A stretch of DNA of 64,000 nt from Pseudomonas sp. AOB-7. GTDB lineage: Bacteria > Pseudomonadota > Gammaproteobacteria > Pseudomonadales > Pseudomonadaceae. The stretch covers positions 62,001 through 126,000 of the forward strand of contig NZ_RFFK01000004.1 in assembly GCF_003696305.1 (NCBI RefSeq), given 5' to 3'. Made by a program: the position numbers and the translations under genes. Each line of letters opens with the position of its first letter. Position 1 is the stretch's first letter. The notes under the pieces were generated by a model. It was not told where the DNA came from. It saw nothing but the letters and a program-made list of their open reading frames with translations, and searched no databases. Below, piece after piece: positions 1 through 10,006 of this stretch.

Positions 1-1
1 C

Positions 2-1552
<1,551 letters not shown>

Positions 1553-1593
1553 TCCGTCCGCCGGGTGTGCCACGCGCACCCGGCCACCACGAC

Positions 1594-1651
1594 GTAGCCC
1601 GGATGCAATCCGGGAAGACCGCAACACCGCCCCGGATTGCATCCGGGCTAC
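1594..1651. repeat. Perfect inverted repeat between gcl and hyi
   Basis: The 21-bp arms 1594-1614 (GTAGCCCGGATGCAATCCGG plus one G) and 1631-1651 are exact reverse complements around a 16-nt spacer. The arm itself contains CCGGAT...ATCCGG, so each half can also fold alone. Related but decayed copies sit at 6268-6323 and 13413-13449. It looks like a dispersed intergenic REP-type element. The right arm ends only a few bases before the hyi ribosome binding site, so it could affect gcl/hyi message stability or relative expression. Confidence 0.85.
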
Positions 1652-1666
1652 GACAAGGAGCACACC

Positions 1667-2449
1667 ATGCCCCGTTTTGCTGCCAACCTGTCCATGCTGT
1701 TCACCGAAGTGGACTTCCTGGACCGTTTCGCCGCCGCCGCCGAAGCCGGTTTCAGCGGCGTGGAATACCTCTTCCCCTATGACTTCCCGGTGGAAGAGAT
1801 CAAGGCCCGCCTGGACGCCAACCAGCTCGAGCAGGTGCTGTTCAACCTGCCGGCCGGCGACTGGGGCAAGGGCGAGCGCGGCATCGCCTGCCACCCGGAT
1901 CGCGTCGAGGAGTTCCGCGCCGGCGTCGACCAGGCCATCGCCTACGCCAAGGTGCTGGGCAACAAGCAGATCAACTGCCTGGCCGGCATCCGCCCGCAGG
2001 GCCTGGACTGCGCGACCGTGGAAAAGACCTTCGTCGACAACCTGCGCTACGCGGCCGACAAGCTGGCCGGCGCCGGTATCCGCCTGGTCATGGAAGCCAT
2101 CAACACCCGCGACATCCCCGGCTTCTACCTGAACAACACCAAGCAGGCCCTGGACATCCGCGACAAGGTCGGCAGCATCAACCTGTACCTGCAGTACGAC
2201 ATCTACCACATGCAGATCATGGAAGGTGACCTGGCCCGCACGGTTGAGAGCAACCTGGCCGCCATCAACCACGTGCAGCTGGCCGACAACCCGGGCCGCA
2301 ACGAGCCGGGCACCGGCGAGATCAACTACCGCTTCCTCTTCGAGCACCTGGATCGCATCGGCTACCAGGGCTGGATCGGCTGTGAATACAAGCCGGCAAC
2401 CACCACCGCTGCCGGCCTCGGCTGGATGAAAGCGCATAACGCAATCTGA
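1667..2449 (+). CDS. hyi: Hydroxypyruvate isomerase
   Basis: The enzyme interconverts hydroxypyruvate and tartronate semialdehyde with a TIM-barrel fold of the xylose-isomerase-like family. The product is 260 residues, the usual Hyi length, and starts MPRFAANLSMLFTEVDFLDR. The conserved segments LVMEAINTRDIPGF, LQYDIYHMQIMEGD and WIGCEYKP carry the Glu, Asp/His and Glu metal ligands of this family. An upstream in-frame ATG at 1637 lies inside the inverted repeat and has no ribosome site. The ATG at 1667 has AAGGAG seven bases before it, so I chose that start. It is 13 bases from glxR and cotranscription is likely. Confidence 0.95.
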   Translation: MPRFAANLSMLFTEVDFLDRFAAAAEAGFSGVEYLFPYDFPVEEIKARLDANQLEQVLFNLPAGDWGKGERGIACHPDRVEEFRAGVDQAIAYAKVLGNKQINCLAGIRPQGLDCATVEKTFVDNLRYAADKLAGAGIRLVMEAINTRDIPGFYLNNTKQALDIRDKVGSINLYLQYDIYHMQIMEGDLARTVESNLAAINHVQLADNPGRNEPGTGEINYRFLFEHLDRIGYQGWIGCEYKPATTTAAGLGWMKAHNAI

Positions 2450-2462
2450 GGAGACTCTACGC

Positions 2463-3353
2463 ATGGCTAAAATCGGATTTATCGGCACCGGCATCATGGG
2501 CAAGCCCATGGCGCAGAACCTGCAGAAGGCCGGCCACACCCTGTTCTTCTCCGAGCACTTCGACAAGGCGCCGGCCGACCTGCTGGGCGACAACGGCATC
2601 GCCCTGGCCAACCCGAAGGAAGTGGCCCAGGAAGCCGAATTCATCATCGTCATGGTCCCGGACACCCCGCAGGTCGAAGACGTGCTGTTCCGCGACAACG
2701 GCATCGCCCAGGGCGTCGGCGCCGGCAAGGTGGTGATCGACATGAGCTCGATCTCCCCCACCGCCACCAAGGCCTTCGCCGAGAAGATCAAGGCCACCGG
2801 CGCCGCCTACCTGGACGCCCCGGTGTCCGGCGGCGAAGTCGGCGCCAAGGCCGCGACCCTGTCGATCATGGTCGGTGGCTGCCCGAACGCCTTCGAACGC
2901 GCCCTGCCGCTGTTCCAGGCCATGGGCAAGAACATCACCCGCGTCGGCGGCAACGGCGACGGCCAGACCGCCAAGGTGGCCAACCAGATCATCGTCGCGC
3001 TGAACATCCAGGCAGTCGCCGAAGCCCTGCTGTTCGCCGCCAAGAACGGCGCCGACCCGGCCAAGGTGCGTGAAGCGCTGATGGGCGGCTTCGCCGGCTC
3101 GAAGATCCTCGAAGTGCACGGCGAGCGCATGATCAAGGGCACCTTCGATCCGGGCTTCCGCATCAGCCTGCACCAGAAGGACCTCAACCTGGCGCTGTCC
3201 GGCGCCCGCGAGCTGGGCCTGAACCTGCCCAACACCGCCAACGCCCAGCAGGTGTTCAGCACCTGCGCGGCCCTCGGCGGCAGCGGCTGGGACCACTCCG
3301 CCCTGATCAAGGGTCTGGAGCACATGGCCAACTTCAATATCCGCGGCGAGTAA
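2463..3353 (+). CDS. glxR: 2-hydroxy-3-oxopropionate (tartronate semialdehyde) reductase
   Basis: The enzyme reduces tartronate semialdehyde to D-glycerate with NAD(P)H. It is a 296-residue beta-hydroxyacid dehydrogenase. The N-terminal Rossmann motif is GFIGTGIMGKPM (residues 5-16), the substrate-binding signature is DAPVSGGEVGA (118-128), and the catalytic lysine is K171 in GQTAKVANQ. A strong ribosome site (GAGGAG) lies before the ATG. It follows hyi closely in the glyoxylate operon, so the product of Gcl is directly its substrate. Confidence 0.95.
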   Translation: MAKIGFIGTGIMGKPMAQNLQKAGHTLFFSEHFDKAPADLLGDNGIALANPKEVAQEAEFIIVMVPDTPQVEDVLFRDNGIAQGVGAGKVVIDMSSISPTATKAFAEKIKATGAAYLDAPVSGGEVGAKAATLSIMVGGCPNAFERALPLFQAMGKNITRVGGNGDGQTAKVANQIIVALNIQAVAEALLFAAKNGADPAKVREALMGGFAGSKILEVHGERMIKGTFDPGFRISLHQKDLNLALSGARELGLNLPNTANAQQVFSTCAALGGSGWDHSALIKGLEHMANFNIRGE

Positions 3354-3365
3354 ATCGCCGCACAC

Positions 3366-3394
3366 GGCGCACGGTAGGGTGCGCCGTGCGCACC
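3366..3394. repeat. Short palindromic repeat after glxR
   Basis: GGCGCAC at 3366-3372 pairs with GTGCGCC at 3379-3385, and GGTGCGC at 3378-3384 pairs with GCGCACC at 3388-3394, so two mutually exclusive hairpins are possible. The core GTAGGGTGCGCCGTGCGCAC also occurs at 58443-58468 beside flgL, which marks it as a dispersed element. No U-tract follows, so it is not a typical terminator. Confidence 0.7.
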
Positions 3395-3469
3395 GATTGG
3401 CCGGGCGAGCCCCGGCACCCTTTCGACCTTCCTGGCAGGAGGTGTCACGGCCCGATTGCCAGGTCGGTC

Positions 3470-3516
3470 GATTCCACTCCCCAGGCGCTGCCATGCGGCG
3501 CCTGCGGACTGGAATC
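3470..3516 (+). other. Long stem-loop in the ttuD leader
   Basis: GATTCCA (3470-3476) pairs with TGGAATC (3510-3516), and inside it CAGGCGC (3482-3488) pairs with GCGCCTG (3498-3504). This gives a two-part stem 36 bases before the ttuD start. No T-run follows, so it is not a terminator. A role in mRNA processing or translation of ttuD is only inference. Confidence 0.5.
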
Positions 3517-3551
3517 GATCCAGCGTCACCCCAGAACAAGAGAAAGCCGCC

Positions 3552-4826
3552 ATGACCTTCGACCCGCAACGCCTGCTGCGCGACCTGTTCGCCACCGCCA
3601 TCGCCGCCGCGCATCCGCGCCAGGTGCTGGCCGACCACTTGCCCGCCGACCGCAGCGGCCGCGTCATCGTCATCGGCGCCGGCAAGGCCGCCGCGGCCAT
3701 GGCCGAGGTGATCGAGCAGGAGTGGCAAGGCGAGGTCAGCGGCCTGGTGGTGACCCGCTACGAGCACGGCGCCGACTGCAAGAAGATCGAAGTGGTGGAA
3801 GCCGCCCACCCGGTGCCGGACGACGCCGGCGAGCGCGTCGCCCGCCGCGTGCTGGAGCTGGTGTCGAACCTTGGCGAAGACGACCGGGTAATCTTCCTGC
3901 TTTCCGGCGGCGGCTCCTCGCTGCTGGCGCTGCCGGCCGAGGGCATCAGCCTCCAGGACAAGCAGGCGATCAACAAGGCGCTGCTCAAATCCGGCGCCAC
4001 CATCGGCGAGATGAACTGCGTGCGCAAGCACCTCTCGGCGATCAAGGGCGGCCGTCTGGCCAAGGCCTGCTGGCCGGCTACCGTCTACACCTACGCTATC
4101 TCCGACGTGCCCGGCGACGAGGCCACGGTGATCGCATCCGGCCCCACAGTGGGCGACCCGACCACCTCGGCAGAAGCCCTGGCGATTCTCGCCCGCTACG
4201 CCATCGACATCCCGGCCAACGTGCGCGCCTGGCTGCAGGACCCGCGCTCGGAAACGGTCAAGCCGGGCGATCCGGTACTCGCCCGCAGCCACTTCCAGCT
4301 GATCGCCACCCCACAGCAATCGCTCGACGCCGCCGCCGCCAAGGCCGAAGCGGCCGGTCTGCCGGTGTTGATTCTCGGCGACCTGGAAGGCGAGTCGCGT
4401 GACGTGGCCAAGGTGCATGCCGGCATCGCCCGCCAGGTGCAGCTGCACGGCCAGCCGATCAAACCGCCATGCGTGATTCTTTCCGGCGGCGAAACCACCG
4501 TCACCGTACGCGGCAACGGCCGCGGCGGGCGCAACGCCGAATTCCTCCTCAGCCTCACCGACAGCCTCAAGGGCCTGCCCGGCGTCTACGCGCTGGCCGG
4601 CGACACCGACGGCATCGACGGCTCCGAAGACAACGCCGGCGCGATCATGACGCCCTACAGCCATGCCCGCGCCGGCATCAAGGGCCTGTCTGCCCGCGAC
4701 GAACTGGACAACAACAACGGCTATGGCTACTTCGCCGCCCTCGACGAGCTGATCGTCACCGGGCCGACCCGTACCAACGTCAACGATTTCCGCGCCATTC
4801 TGATTCTCGAGAGCCCTGCCCAATGA
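3552..4826 (+). CDS. ttuD: Glycerate 2-kinase (MOFRL family, TtuD type)
   Basis: The product phosphorylates glycerate to 2-phosphoglycerate; the family was earlier labelled hydroxypyruvate reductase. It is 424 residues, the usual length. The N-terminal domain has VIVIGAGKAAAAMAEV; further on come LLSGGGSSLL and the MOFRL-type region VILSGGETTVTVRGNGRGGRNAEF, then GDTDGIDGSEDNAGA. The frame is open further upstream to 3456, but that extension shows no family resemblance. MTFDPQRLLRDLF at 3552 is the expected N-terminus. The stop overlaps the start of the pyruvate kinase gene (ATGA), so the two are translationally coupled. Confidence 0.93.
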   Translation: MTFDPQRLLRDLFATAIAAAHPRQVLADHLPADRSGRVIVIGAGKAAAAMAEVIEQEWQGEVSGLVVTRYEHGADCKKIEVVEAAHPVPDDAGERVARRVLELVSNLGEDDRVIFLLSGGGSSLLALPAEGISLQDKQAINKALLKSGATIGEMNCVRKHLSAIKGGRLAKACWPATVYTYAISDVPGDEATVIASGPTVGDPTTSAEALAILARYAIDIPANVRAWLQDPRSETVKPGDPVLARSHFQLIATPQQSLDAAAAKAEAAGLPVLILGDLEGESRDVAKVHAGIARQVQLHGQPIKPPCVILSGGETTVTVRGNGRGGRNAEFLLSLTDSLKGLPGVYALAGDTDGIDGSEDNAGAIMTPYSHARAGIKGLSARDELDNNNGYGYFAALDELIVTGPTRTNVNDFRAILILESPAQ

Positions 4827-6238
4827 ACGCCGACAAGAAAGTGAAGATCCTCGCCACCCTCGGGCCGGCGATCCGCGACGCCGCGCATATCCGCCAGCTG
4901 GTGGAAGCCGGGGTCAACCTGTTCCGCCTCAACTTCAGCCACGGCGAACACGCCGATCACGCCCAGCGCTACCAGTGGGTGCGCCAGGTGGAGCGCGAGC
5001 TGGGCCAGCCCATCGGCATCCTCATGGACCTGCAGGGGCCGAAGCTGCGTGTCGGCCGCTTTGCCGACGGCAAGGTGCAACTGGTCAACGGCCAGAGCCT
5101 GCGCCTGGACCTGGACGCCACGCCCGGCGACGCCAGCCGGGTCAACCTGCCCCACCCAGAAATCATCGAAGCCCTGCAGCCGGGCATGAGCCTGCTGCTG
5201 GACGACGGCCGCCTGCGCCTGAAGGTGACCGCCAAGCAGGCCGATGCCGTGATCACCGAGGTGATCGCCGGTGGCGAGCTGTCCGACCGCAAGGGCGTCA
5301 ACGTGCCCGAGGCCGTGCTGCAGCTGTCGCCGCTGACCGAGAAGGACCGCCGCGACCTGGCGTTCGGCCTGGAGCTGGGCGTGGACTGGGTGGCACTGTC
5401 GTTCGTGCAGCGCCCCGAGGACATAGTCGAGGCCCGTGAACTGATCCAGGGCAAGGCCTTCCTCATGGCCAAGATCGAGAAGCCCTCGGCGGTGCAGCAT
5501 CTCGAAGAAATCGCCAAGCTGTGCGACGCCATCATGGTGGCGCGCGGTGACCTGGGCGTGGAAGTGCCGGCCGAGAACGTGCCGCGCATTCAGAAGGACA
5601 TCGTGCGCACCTGCCGCCAACTGGGCCGCCCGGTGGTCGTCGCCACGCAGATGCTCGAATCCATGCGCTTCTCCCCGGCACCGACCCGCGCCGAAGTCAC
5701 CGACGTGGCCAACGCCGTGGCCGAAGGCGCCGATGCAGTGATGCTGTCGGCCGAGACCGCCTCCGGCGACTACCCGCTGGAAACCGTGCAGATGATGAGC
5801 AAGATCATCCGCCAGGTGGAGAACGGCCCGGACTACCAGAGCCAGCTCGACGTCGGCCGCCCGCAGGCCGAGGCCACCGCCAGCGACGCCATCAGCTGCG
5901 CCATTCGCCGCATCAGCGCGATCCTGCCGGTGGCGGCATTGGTCAACTACACCGAATCCGGCAGCTCCAGCCTGCGCGCCTCGCGCGAGCGGCCCAAGGC
6001 GCCGATCCTCAGCCTGACCCCGAGCCTGACCACCGCACGCCGCCTGACCGTGGCCTGGGGCATCTACTCGGTGGTCAACGAGCGCCTGCACAAGGTCGAG
6101 GAAGTCACCAGCACCGCACTGGAGATCGCCCAGGCCCAGGGCATGGCCCAGCGCGGCGACACCGTGGTGATCACCGCCGGCGAACCCTTCGGCCAGCCCG
6201 GCAGCACCAACAGCCTGAGGATCGAAACCCTGCACTGA
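4823..6238 (+). CDS. pykF: Pyruvate kinase (PykF/TtuE type)
   Basis: The enzyme converts phosphoenolpyruvate and ADP to pyruvate and ATP. Coupled to TtuD and the host enolase it finishes the route from glyoxylate to pyruvate. The product is 471 residues. Visible motifs are KILATLGPA at the N-terminus, RLNFSHG, the catalytic-lysine region AKIEKPSAVQHLEEI and the signature DAIMVARGDLGVEV; the C-terminal domain ends QPGSTNSLRIETLH. The ATG at 4823 overlaps the ttuD stop. Its position in the glycerate operon suggests the TtuE-like isozyme. Whether it is the only pyruvate kinase cannot be told from this window. Confidence 0.93.
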   Translation: MNADKKVKILATLGPAIRDAAHIRQLVEAGVNLFRLNFSHGEHADHAQRYQWVRQVERELGQPIGILMDLQGPKLRVGRFADGKVQLVNGQSLRLDLDATPGDASRVNLPHPEIIEALQPGMSLLLDDGRLRLKVTAKQADAVITEVIAGGELSDRKGVNVPEAVLQLSPLTEKDRRDLAFGLELGVDWVALSFVQRPEDIVEARELIQGKAFLMAKIEKPSAVQHLEEIAKLCDAIMVARGDLGVEVPAENVPRIQKDIVRTCRQLGRPVVVATQMLESMRFSPAPTRAEVTDVANAVAEGADAVMLSAETASGDYPLETVQMMSKIIRQVENGPDYQSQLDVGRPQAEATASDAISCAIRRISAILPVAALVNYTESGSSSLRASRERPKAPILSLTPSLTTARRLTVAWGIYSVVNERLHKVEEVTSTALEIAQAQGMAQRGDTVVITAGEPFGQPGSTNSLRIETLH

Positions 6239-6267
6239 GCCGGCGGCGCTCAACGCAATACAGCACC

Positions 6268-6323
6268 GTAGCCCAGATGAAATCCGGGGAAATCCCCTGT
6301 TTCCCCGGCTTCATCCGCACTAC
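6268..6323. repeat. Decayed inverted repeat after pykF
   Basis: GTAGCCCAGATGAAATCCGG (from 6268) and TCCCCGGCTTCATCCGCACT (from 6302) are imperfect reverse complements. They match the perfect 1594-1651 element with several substitutions, so this is probably an older copy of the same dispersed repeat. Confidence 0.6.
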
Positions 6324-6332
6324 ACGCGGCCT

Positions 6333-6356
6333 TGTGGGAGCGGCTTCAGCCGCGAA
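6333..6356. repeat. REP-like palindrome, GTGGGAGCGGCTTCAGCCGC family
   Basis: The core GCGGCT-TC-AGCCGC (6340-6353) is preceded by GTGGGA and followed by GAA. This is a very common intergenic palindrome in Pseudomonas. Copies in the opposite orientation occur at 56924-56947 and 57089-57111. Confidence 0.75.
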
Positions 6357-6410
6357 TGAATCCAGGAAGAACGCGCTCCCCGAGCCCCGCGCGGGCATAA
6401 CCAGTTTGCA

Positions 6411-6435
6411 GGCGCCCATCGGGCGCCTCTTTTTG
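6411..6435 (+). terminator. Rho-independent terminator between pykF and the urea transporter
   Basis: GGCGCCC (6411-6417), loop ATC, GGGCGCC (6421-6427), then TCTTTTT. This is a perfect 7-bp GC stem with a T-tract on the plus strand. It would end the gcl-pykF transcript. It stops only about 14 bases before the ATG of the urea transporter gene, which leaves little room for a separate promoter. Confidence 0.85.
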
Positions 6436-6448
6436 TTTCGAGTCCAGC

Positions 6449-7366
6449 ATGTCGCCTCTCTCTTCCCAGCACGCCCTGCAAGGCCTGCGCGCCCTGCTTT
6501 GCGGCTTCGCCCAGATCTTCCTGCAGCAGCACCCCGGTTGCGGCCTGCTGGTGCTGCTGGCGATTGTGCTCGGCGCACCCGACCTGCTCGGCGGCGCGCT
6601 GCTCGGCGGCCTGGCCTCGATGCTGGTGGCGCAGCGCCGCGGCTACCCGCAGGCGGACATCGCCATCGGCCTGTACGGCTACAACGGCATCCTGCTCGGC
6701 CTGCTGCTCAGCCTGAAACTGGCCTGGACACCGCTGCTGCCGCTGCTGATCGTCGCCAGCGCCGGGCTCTCCAGCCTGCTGCTGGCCCCCTGGATGCGGC
6801 GCATGCGCCAGCATGGCTGGCTGCCGGCTTTCACCTTCCCGTTCGTCGTGCTGGGCTGGGCGCTGCTGGCCCTGGCCGCCCCGCTGGGCCTGCCGCCGGC
6901 AGCGCCAGCGCTGGCGCCCGCCACGCCCGAGCTGGCCGGCGTGGAGCTGCTGCTGGCGGTGCTGCGCGGCCTGGGCCAGGTCATCTTCCTCGACGCGCCG
7001 CTGGCCGGCCTCGCCCTGCTACTCGGCCTGCTGCTGGCCGACCGCCGCGCCGCACTGTGGGCCGTGCTGGGCTCGAGCGCCGGCTTCGCCCTCGCCCTGC
7101 TGCAGGGCTGGCCCAGCGACGGCGCCCTGGCCGGACTCTACGGCTACAACGCCAGCCTCGCCGCCATCGCGTTGGCCCAGGTGCAGCGCAACCCCATCGC
7201 GCCGCTGTGCGGCCTGCTGCTGGCCCTGCTGCTGCAACCGGGTTTCGCCGCTCTCGAAATACCGGCGCTGACCATGCCCTTTATCCTCGCCTGCTGGCTG
7301 GTCAAGGCCAGTGCGCAACGCTGGCGTCAGGCGGTGAAGGACAGTGCGCCGCGGCGCCAACCCTGA
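6449..7366 (+). CDS. Urea transporter (UT family)
   Basis: This is a hydrophobic inner-membrane channel of 305 residues with about ten membrane segments. It has the internal two-fold repeat of urea transporters: GLYGYNGILLGL near residue 73 in the first half and GLYGYNASLAAIAL near residue 230 in the second, each within a slit-lining half-domain. Only a weak ribosome site is seen, and a terminator lies immediately upstream, so expression may depend on read-through or on a start within that hairpin. No urease genes are nearby. It converges with the minus-strand ccm operon. Confidence 0.85.
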   Translation: MSPLSSQHALQGLRALLCGFAQIFLQQHPGCGLLVLLAIVLGAPDLLGGALLGGLASMLVAQRRGYPQADIAIGLYGYNGILLGLLLSLKLAWTPLLPLLIVASAGLSSLLLAPWMRRMRQHGWLPAFTFPFVVLGWALLALAAPLGLPPAAPALAPATPELAGVELLLAVLRGLGQVIFLDAPLAGLALLLGLLLADRRAALWAVLGSSAGFALALLQGWPSDGALAGLYGYNASLAAIALAQVQRNPIAPLCGLLLALLLQPGFAALEIPALTMPFILACWLVKASAQRWRQAVKDSAPRRQP

Positions 7367-7400
7367 ACAGTCTCGACCGGGCCGATCCCCAGTACGCAGA

Positions 7401-7420
7401 ACGGCGCCCTGGGGCGCCGT
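7401..7420. other. Perfect hairpin between convergent genes
   Basis: ACGGCGCCC (7401-7409) and GGGCGCCGT (7412-7420) form a 9-bp stem with a 2-nt loop, midway between the ends of the urea transporter and lipoprotein genes. There is no T-tract on either strand. It may still act as a weak bidirectional terminator or an exonuclease barrier. Confidence 0.5.
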
Positions 7421-7438
7421 GTGTCGAGCGGACAGACT

Positions 7439-7762
7439 TCAGCGACTCTGATAATGCCGGTAGAGCCCCGGCGGGATGCCGCTGCTGTCGGTGGCGCGCC
7501 AGGGCCCGCCGGGCTGCGGCGACCAGCTCCAGCCGCTGGCCCAGCGATAGAAGATGCGCTCGCGGTAGTAGAGGTCGCGCGCGCCCTCGACCACGTAGAC
7601 GCCCAGCGCCGGGTTCCAGTGGCTGGCCACGCCCGGCGGCGGCGCGTAGCGCGGGTGGGACGGCTGCTGCACCGGCGGCAGCGAGCCGACCGGCGCACTG
7701 GGCTGCACGGCGCAACCGACCAGGCTCAGGCTGAGCGCGCCGAGCAGCGCCAGGCGCTTCAT
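7439..7762 (-). CDS. Small putative lipoprotein, last gene of the ccm operon
   Basis: I do not recognise a functional family. The 107-residue product has a lipoprotein signal peptide with the lipobox LVGC (Cys17). A proline-rich stretch (residues 25-45) is followed by an aromatic, Tyr/Trp-rich segment with [23 protein letters not shown] and [12 protein letters not shown], the look of a small periplasm-facing outer-membrane lipoprotein. Its ATG overlaps the ccmI stop (ATGA), so it is translated from the ccm message. A role in cytochrome c biogenesis is possible from position alone and unproven. Confidence 0.75.
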   Translation of the reverse strand: MKRLALLGALSLSLVGCAVQPSAPVGSLPPVQQPSHPRYAPPPGVASHWNPALGVYVVEGARDLYYRERIFYRWASGWSWSPQPGGPWRATDSSGIPPGLYRHYQSR

Positions 7763-8970
7763 TGCGCCTGACCGTCGCGGCTGTCGATCAGCAGCGCCTG
7801 GGTGTCGCGAGCGGTGTTCGACACCGGCCCGCGCTGGCCGATCCACTCGCCACGGGTGGCATTGCCCTCGCGCGATACCCGCGCCACCAGCTGTACCTGG
7901 GCAAAGCCGGACAGCTTGAGCTCGGGCATCATCGCATCGACATCCGACAGGCTGACCTGCGCCGGCAGGTCGGAAACCTTCAGGCGCTTGACCGCCAGCG
8001 GCATGGGCGGGCCGCTCAAGGCGCGGGCGAAGACGAACACGCTGTCGTCCGGCTGTACCTGCGCCTGTACCTCGGGCGACAGCGCCACGCTGACTTCCAG
8101 GGCATGCACCTTGGCGCCCGGCGCGGCGGCGGCCGGCGGCTGCTCGCCTGCGCCAATCTGCTGACGGGCGCGCTCGATGCCGCCGGCAATTGCCGCGCGC
8201 GACGGGTCCTGTTCCGGCAGCACCGCCACCAGACGCTCCCAGTAGCGCACCGCATCGGCGTAACGCTGGCTCTCGTAGGCGGCGATGCCGAGCAGGCCGA
8301 GGCTGGTCACCTCTTGCGGGTCGGTCTTCAGCGCCTCGTCGGTCAGCGCCTGCAGCTGGTCGTTCCACTGCTTGCCGCCGGCGAAGTACAGCGCCTGCGC
8401 CCACTGGCCGAGCAGCTCCGGCGCACGGCCGGCCCGCTTCACCGCCTGCTCGAAGGCCTTGGCCGCATCACCGGCGCGTTCCTGGGCCATATAGGTGCGG
8501 CCGAGGAAGTACCAGGCCTCGGCAGACTCCGGGTTGTCCTTGAGCGACTGTTCCAGGCGCACGGTCATCTCTTCGATGCTCTGCGGCTGCTGCGTGGCCA
8601 GCTGGCGGGTCTGCTCGACCTGAGCCAGGGCGCCCCAGTGCAGGTACAGGCCGACGCCCAGCAGCGGCACCAGGATGGCGGCGAGCAGTGGGATCTTGCC
8701 GCCGAGCACGCCGCTGCGGCGCTGCACGCCTTCGGTATCGGCCAGCAGTTCGCGCGCGGCCTCGGCGCGGCCGGCCTCGAGCTGGGCGTCGTCGAGCACG
8801 CCGGCCTGGCGCTGGGTTTCCAGCTCCTGCAGGCGCTCCTGGTAGAGGGTGACGTTGAGGGCGGTGCGGTCTTCCTCGGCCTGCAGCTTGCGAATGCGCA
8901 GCACCGGGATCAGCAGAAACGCCAGGGCGGTCAGCAGCAGCAACCCGGCGGGCAACCAGAAATCGATCAT
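7759..8970 (-). CDS. ccmI: Cytochrome c maturation protein CcmI (CycH)
   Basis: CcmI chaperones apocytochrome c to the CcmF/H heme ligation complex. The 403-residue protein begins with a membrane helix (residues 5-22). A cytoplasmic coiled-coil loop follows ([20 protein letters not shown] is part of it), then a second membrane helix near residues 95-112. A large periplasmic part holds TPR units ([22 protein letters not shown] and the following repeats) and ends in a C-terminal domain. Start and stop overlap ccmH and the lipoprotein gene by ATGA. Confidence 0.92.
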   Translation of the reverse strand: MIDFWLPAGLLLLTALAFLLIPVLRIRKLQAEEDRTALNVTLYQERLQELETQRQAGVLDDAQLEAGRAEAARELLADTEGVQRRSGVLGGKIPLLAAILVPLLGVGLYLHWGALAQVEQTRQLATQQPQSIEEMTVRLEQSLKDNPESAEAWYFLGRTYMAQERAGDAAKAFEQAVKRAGRAPELLGQWAQALYFAGGKQWNDQLQALTDEALKTDPQEVTSLGLLGIAAYESQRYADAVRYWERLVAVLPEQDPSRAAIAGGIERARQQIGAGEQPPAAAAPGAKVHALEVSVALSPEVQAQVQPDDSVFVFARALSGPPMPLAVKRLKVSDLPAQVSLSDVDAMMPELKLSGFAQVQLVARVSREGNATRGEWIGQRGPVSNTARDTQALLIDSRDGQAQ

Positions 8971-9455
8971 TGGTCTTTCTTGTCCTGAGAGTTTTGCTCG
9001 AGCAGCGCGGCGAGGCGCTGCTGCTCATCGGCGGAGAGGCCGGCGGCCGGGCGCGTCTTCTGCTGCTTGCGGCGGCGCAGGACGATGGTCCCGAGCACGC
9101 CGAAGCCGATCAGCAGCAGGCCGGCCGGGCCGTACCAGAGCAGCAGGGTGCGCCCGGTGACGGGCGGGTTGTAGAGCACGAAGTCGCCGTAGCGCGAGAC
9201 CAGGAAGTCGATGATCTGCTCGTTGCTCTTGCCCTCCTCCAGCATGCGGAAGATCTCGCTGCGCAGGTCCATGGCGATCGGCGCGTCGGAGTCGGCGATG
9301 TTCTGGTTCTGGCACTTGGGGCAGCGCAGTTCTTCGATCAGGTTGCGGTAGCGCTGGCGCTCCGCCTCGCTGGCGAACTCGAAGGTGTCGATGGCAGCCT
9401 GGGCGCCGGCCAGCAGGCCCAGGCTGAGACCGCAACTGAGCAGCAGGCGCTTCAT
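8967..9455 (-). CDS. ccmH: Cytochrome c maturation protein CcmH
   Basis: CcmH is a periplasm-facing thiol oxidoreductase that helps keep the apocytochrome CXXCH cysteines reduced. The product is 162 residues with a signal peptide (residues 1-20), the redox motif LRCPKCQNQ (Cys45, Cys48), and a membrane anchor at about residues 102-125 followed by a basic tail. This is the short CcmH; the TPR part found fused in E. coli is the separate ccmI here. The ATG at 9455 overlaps the ccmG stop. Confidence 0.94.
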   Translation of the reverse strand: MKRLLLSCGLSLGLLAGAQAAIDTFEFASEAERQRYRNLIEELRCPKCQNQNIADSDAPIAMDLRSEIFRMLEEGKSNEQIIDFLVSRYGDFVLYNPPVTGRTLLLWYGPAGLLLIGFGVLGTIVLRRRKQQKTRPAAGLSADEQQRLAALLEQNSQDKKDQ

Positions 9456-10006
9456 GGCTGCACCTCGTCGACCAGTTGCTGGTAGATCGGCGCCAGCTTC
9501 TCGCGCCAGACGCGCTCGTCGATGGTGCCGACGAACTTGTGGCGGATGATGCCCTGGGCATCGACGAAGAAGGTTTCCGGCGCGCCGTACACGCCCAGGT
9601 CCAGGCCCAGGCTGCCCTTGGCGTCCTCGATGTTGAGCTGGTAGGGGTTGTGCAGGTCGCGCAGCCATTGCTGCGCCGGCGCGCGTTCGTCCTTGTAGTT
9701 GACCCCGTGGATCACCACGCCGGCCTCGGCCAGCTTGTTCAGCACCGGGTGCTCGTGGCGACAGGCCGGGCACCAGGTGGCCCAGACGTTGACCAGCGCC
9801 GGTTTGCCCTTGAGGTCCTCCTGAGTCAGGGTGCGCGCCGGATCGTCCAGCGACGGCAGGCTGAAGGCCGGGAAGGGCTTGCCGATCAGCGCCGACGGCA
9901 GCTCGGAGATGTCTCCCTTCTGCATCTGCAACCATGAGATATACGCAAAGGAACCCAGAATACCGGCGACAAAAGCGATAAAAATCACACGCACATAGAT
10001 ACTCAT
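9452..10006 (-). CDS. ccmG: Thiol:disulfide interchange protein CcmG (DsbE)
   Basis: This membrane-anchored thioredoxin-fold protein reduces apocytochrome c thiols. It has 184 residues. An N-terminal membrane segment (residues 5-26) is followed by a thioredoxin domain with WATWCPAC (Cys79, Cys82) and the cis-proline region GVYGAPETFFVD. ATGA overlaps link it to ccmF upstream and ccmH downstream. Confidence 0.95.
   Translation of the reverse strand: MSIYVRVIFIAFVAGILGSFAYISWLQMQKGDISELPSALIGKPFPAFSLPSLDDPARTLTQEDLKGKPALVNVWATWCPACRHEHPVLNKLAEAGVVIHGVNYKDERAPAQQWLRDLHNPYQLNIEDAKGSLGLDLGVYGAPETFFVDAQGIIRHKFVGTIDERVWREKLAPIYQQLVDEVQP

Noticed and set aside
3493..3555. A 20-codon open frame (MRRLRTGIDPASPQNKRKPP) ending in an ATGA overlap with the ttuD start
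   Set aside because: No ribosome site is seen in front of it and its start lies in the hairpin; an overlap of this kind is easily met by chance.
2457..4823. Very long minus-strand open frame (788 codons) opposite glxR and ttuD
   Set aside because: It is the usual GC-rich antisense shadow: Gly/Ala/His/Gln-rich, without motifs, opposite two well-supported enzymes.
7401..7420. Hairpin between urea transporter and lipoprotein genes as a terminator
   Set aside because: The stem is perfect but neither strand has a T-run, so I list it only as a structure.
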